Shown: one piece after another, positions 12,985-15,753 of the stretch
How positions within the stretch are numbered: the stretch's first letter is position 1
How the letters are laid out: each line of letters opens with the position of its first letter
From: CAZGQY01 sp964528035
GTDB lineage: Bacteria > Pseudomonadota > Gammaproteobacteria > Methylococcales > UBA1147
Assembly: GCA_964528035.1 (NCBI GenBank)
Contig: CAZGQY010000096.1
Location: forward strand, 1 to 15,753
DNA length: 15,753 bases
Reading direction: 5' to 3'
The notes under the pieces: generated by a model
The model's database searches: none
What the model saw: only the letters and a program-made list of their open reading frames with translations
What the model was told of the DNA's origin: nothing
Program-made: the position numbers and the translations under genes

Positions 12985-15489
12985 GTGAAAGATCAGATAA
13001 AGAAAGAAAAAATACAAAATAAAAATAGATCGAAATCTGAACATATTGATGCAGAAAAGAACAAACGATCAGAGCCTGCTTTAAGTGTTGGTACGTTAAC
13101 AATGACTACTATGATTGAAACTAGCCCGATCGTGATGAGTATTACGCAACTGGAAAATGGCAGGATCTTAAATGTAAACCGTAGTTTTGAAAATCTATTC
13201 AGTTGTAAAAGAGACGATATTTTAGGAGAGTCATCCACAGGGTTTTGGCCCACCGCGGCGGATCGAAAAAAACTCTTGGGGGCATTGGGTGACTCGGGGC
13301 AATGCAAGGACTACGAATGTGTTTTTAGACATAAAGAGGGTCATGTAGTCACTGTATTGATCTCTGCACATATTGTTAATGTTGATGGTGAACAATGCGT
13401 TTTTTCTCTCGGATATGACATTAGTGAGCGCATTGAAGCAGAGATACAAATGCAGGTTAATGAGGAAGAGAAGTTTTCTGCGGCCATCAATGCCAGTCCA
13501 GATGCGATTGTTGTTACAAGGGTTAGTGATGGAAAAATTCAAGAGGCGAATGAAGGATCATTAAAGTTAACCGGTTATAGGCGGGAGGAAGTCATCGGGA
13601 AAACTACTGTTGAAATGGATTTTTATAATGCTGAAGAGAGGAAAAGGTTTATTGAATTACTACAAAAAGAGGGAAAGTATGTAGATAAAGAATTCTTCCT
13701 TAAGCGGAAAGACGGCAAAATTCTCAACACTTTGTGTTCAGCCGTTATTTTAAATATACAGGAAGAACTCTGCATATTCGCGATCATTCATGACATTACC
13801 CACCGTAAGCAAGCCGAATGGGCTCTGGCTGTAAGTGAGGCTAAATTTAGAATGTTGTATCACGATACACCGGCTACATTTTTCAATGTCTCTAAAAACG
13901 GAAAAATTCTATCAGTCAATGAATATGGCGCGGATCAGTTAGGGTATAGGGTCGAAGAATTAATGGGAATCGCTATTGAGACGGTTGTTCATCAGGAAGA
14001 CATGGAAACCGTGAAGACCAAATTGAAGAATTGTTTCAGTGAGCCGGATAAGGTGCATCGATGGGAAATTCGCCACTGTTGTAAAGATGGACTCGAAATC
14101 CGGGTGCGGGAAACAGTCCGCGTAGTGAATAACGAAGATGGTTTAGCTTCTCTTTTTATAGTTTGTGAAGATATTACAGAAACCCATCGTCTTTCACAGA
14201 AACTTTCATACCAGGCAAGCCATGATTCATTAACGGGGCTGGTGAATCGATCTGAATTTGAACGGCGTGTAGAAAAGGTGATCAACGCCAATCGTTTAAA
14301 CCCATCTCATCATGCCTTGTGTTATCTTGATCTGGATCAATTCAAAATTATTAATGACAGTGGCGGGCACCTTGCCGGGGATGAGTTGTTGCGTCAGCTA
14401 AGTGAAATTTTACGCTTGGGGATTCGAAAAATCGATACATTTGCACGACTGGGTGGAGATGAATTCGGCGTTCTAATGGAACATTGTGGTCTCGAGCAAG
14501 CGACACAGCTGGCTAATACATTGAGAGAAAAGGTGGAGGATTTTCGTTTTGTCTGGAAAGATAAAAAATTTTCTGTCGGGGTAAGTATTGGTTTGGTTCC
14601 TATAGTGGCATCAAGTGGTAATGTAGCAGACATATTGAGCGCTGCGGATGCAGCCTGTTATGCGGCTAAGGATGGTGGTCGTAATCGTATTCATGTTTAT
14701 TCCAGTGACGATACAACGGTGGCAAAGCGTCGTGGCGAGATGCAATGGGTGAACAGGATCAAGCAAGCAATGGAAGAGGATCGTCTACGACTGTATTACC
14801 AAAAAATCGTATCTATAAATGATCCCAATAAAGATGAACACTATGAGTTGTTATTACGAATGTCGGATGAAAACGGAAAACTTGTTCCACCGGGCGCGTT
14901 TTTACCCGCAGCGGAACGATATGGGTTATCAACCAAGGTTGACCAATGGGTTGTCAATAAGGCTCTGTCCTGGCTTGCCCAACATCCTGAAAAGCTGGAG
15001 AAATTACATATATGTGCGATTAACCTTTCAGGGCAATCATTAGGTAATGAAGAATTCATGGAGAATCTTTTAATAAGTTTAAATGAAAGTGGGATACCAG
15101 AAAACAAGATCTGCTTTGAAATAACAGAAACTTCGGCGATTGCCAACCTTGCCAATGCGATTCGATTTATCAAAAAATTCAGAAAAGAGGGTTGTCTGTT
15201 CGCACTGGATGATTTTGGTAGTGGTTTATCTTCGTTTGGATATTTGAAAAATTTGCCAGTAGATTACATCAAAATTGACGGTTCGTTTGTCAGAGATATT
15301 GCGACCGATAAAATTGATCGGGCCATGGTGAAATCAATAACTGAAATTGGCCAGATTATGGGTAAAAAAACGATTGCTGAATTCGTTGGAGACGATGCCA
15401 CGTTGCAGGTACTTAAAGAATTGGGTGTTGATTATGTGCAGGGTTATGGTATTGCAAAGCCGCGTGCTTTTTATAATGTAAAAAAATAG
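12985..15489 (+). CDS. PAS-PAS-PAS-GGDEF-EAL cyclic di-GMP enzyme
   Basis: An 834-residue soluble signalling protein with no membrane helix or signal peptide. After a charged tail (1-35) come three PAS domains (about 38-155, 162-278, 282-402), each ending in a DIT/DIS motif before a linking helix. The diguanylate cyclase domain (about 405-575) has SHDSLTGLVNR and an intact RLGGDEF (488-494); RKID (481-484), five residues before GGDEF, is the product-inhibition I-site. The phosphodiesterase domain (about 588-830) has ELLLR in place of EAL, but keeps the catalytic set: E621, N680, E712, D742/D743, K763, E799, Q819, plus loop 6 DFGSGLSS. The spacings agree with those I recall for RocR. Both activities therefore look possible. 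The start is a GTG at 12985 without a ribosome binding site; an in-frame ATG at 13102 would still leave the PAS domains whole. The PAS ligands are unknown. Confidence 0.95.
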   Translation: MKDQIKKEKIQNKNRSKSEHIDAEKNKRSEPALSVGTLTMTTMIETSPIVMSITQLENGRILNVNRSFENLFSCKRDDILGESSTGFWPTAADRKKLLGALGDSGQCKDYECVFRHKEGHVVTVLISAHIVNVDGEQCVFSLGYDISERIEAEIQMQVNEEEKFSAAINASPDAIVVTRVSDGKIQEANEGSLKLTGYRREEVIGKTTVEMDFYNAEERKRFIELLQKEGKYVDKEFFLKRKDGKILNTLCSAVILNIQEELCIFAIIHDITHRKQAEWALAVSEAKFRMLYHDTPATFFNVSKNGKILSVNEYGADQLGYRVEELMGIAIETVVHQEDMETVKTKLKNCFSEPDKVHRWEIRHCCKDGLEIRVRETVRVVNNEDGLASLFIVCEDITETHRLSQKLSYQASHDSLTGLVNRSEFERRVEKVINANRLNPSHHALCYLDLDQFKIINDSGGHLAGDELLRQLSEILRLGIRKIDTFARLGGDEFGVLMEHCGLEQATQLANTLREKVEDFRFVWKDKKFSVGVSIGLVPIVASSGNVADILSAADAACYAAKDGGRNRIHVYSSDDTTVAKRRGEMQWVNRIKQAMEEDRLRLYYQKIVSINDPNKDEHYELLLRMSDENGKLVPPGAFLPAAERYGLSTKVDQWVVNKALSWLAQHPEKLEKLHICAINLSGQSLGNEEFMENLLISLNESGIPENKICFEITETSAIANLANAIRFIKKFRKEGCLFALDDFGSGLSSFGYLKNLPVDYIKIDGSFVRDIATDKIDRAMVKSITEIGQIMGKKTIAEFVGDDATLQVLKELGVDYVQGYGIAKPRAFYNVKK

Positions 15490-15524
15490 GTGGGAAGGTA
15501 GGCATTGTTAAACATTGGTGTAAC

Positions 15525-15686
15525 TATACCTTTCGCGTTCAAGAATGCCCGTTTTGAGTGCGTGGATTTTCGTGAAGGGCTAGGCGTAGAATTGTAGGAA
15601 TAGTCATCTCTTTCAAGGTTCTACAACAACGTCTTTCGCGAAAAGATGCGTGCTATAAGTGAGTATTCTTGAACGCGAATGGTATA
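15525..15686. repeat. Foldback (MITE-like) element with 22-base inverted ends
   Basis: Bases 15525-15546 and 15665-15686 are inverted copies of one another, identical at 21 of 22 positions (the core cgcgttcaagaat/attcttgaacgcg is perfect). The inner 118 bases show further imperfect pairing, for instance gtgcgtggattttcgtgaa near the left with ttcgcgaaaagatgcgtgc near the right, and ttgtaggaa with ttctacaa in the middle. The whole of about 162 bases could form one long hairpin and has no coding frame. This is the structure of a miniature inverted-repeat transposable element. It follows the c-di-GMP gene by 35 bases and may also end that transcript. No target duplication is clear at its borders. 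Confidence 0.7.
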
Positions 15687-15738
15687 CTTGCCCCCCTGAT
15701 CGAAACAGCCATCTATGGGGGATCTGTGGAGGAAGTGT

Positions 15739-15753
15739 ATGCGGCAGGGAAGC
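15739..15753 (+). CDS. Possible 5' end of a gene cut by the window edge
   Basis: An ATG at 15739 is preceded by ggagga (15728-15733) at five bases, a good ribosome binding site, and opens MRQGS before the window ends. Five codons do not allow any identification. The ggtatact at 15681-15688, at the right end of the foldback element, includes a -10-like tatact that could serve this gene. Confidence 0.35.

Overview
The window looks like chromosomal DNA from a gammaproteobacterium of moderate, slightly AT-leaning base composition. The gene order around rpiA/ilvA, EVE, 6S RNA, zapA, the TIGR02449 coiled-coil gene, ygfB, pepP and ubiH is the arrangement known from Pseudomonas-like genomes. Most genes are housekeeping and intact. 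No phage, CRISPR array, rRNA or tRNA was seen.

Layout, left to right. Bases 1-463 hold no convincing gene but contain a strong palindromic repeat element (271-393). A secreted TIGR04073-family (exosortase-associated type) protein follows on the minus strand. After a 416-base gap comes an AI-2E/PerM-type membrane protein (+), whose 3' end overlaps a convergent, predicted secreted retropepsin-like aspartic protease (-). Next is the divergent pair rpiA (-) and ilvA (+). From 5913 to 7844 lies an accessory-looking stretch. It has a hairpin, a motif resembling the edge of a REP/Y1-transposase cassette, an AT-rich inverted repeat abutting the start codon of an AAA_14/DUF4143 ATPase, and a small unknown membrane protein.

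The conserved cell-division block comes next. On the minus strand, read right to left, it is TIGR02449 (ZapB-like coiled coil), zapA, the 6S RNA gene ssrS, then the EVE-domain gene. The usual fau/ygfA gene is absent between ssrS and EVE. On the plus strand the divergent series ygfB (UPF0149), pepP and ubiH follows. ubiI, which often follows ubiH, is not there. Instead there is a large soluble PAS-PAS-PAS-GGDEF-EAL protein with both catalytic sites and the I-site apparently intact. The window ends with a foldback (MITE-like) repeat with 22-bp inverted ends and possibly the first few codons of another gene.

Functionally the window joins carbon and amino-acid metabolism (RpiA, IlvA), ubiquinone synthesis (UbiH), FtsZ-ring regulation (ZapA and its coiled-coil partner), global transcription control (6S RNA), peptide turnover (PepP) and c-di-GMP signalling. 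The least explained items are the secreted protease with an N-terminal small beta domain and coiled coil, the ATPase with its odd start region, and the two unrelated palindromic repeats near the window edges. I did not find a convincing undescribed multi-gene system.
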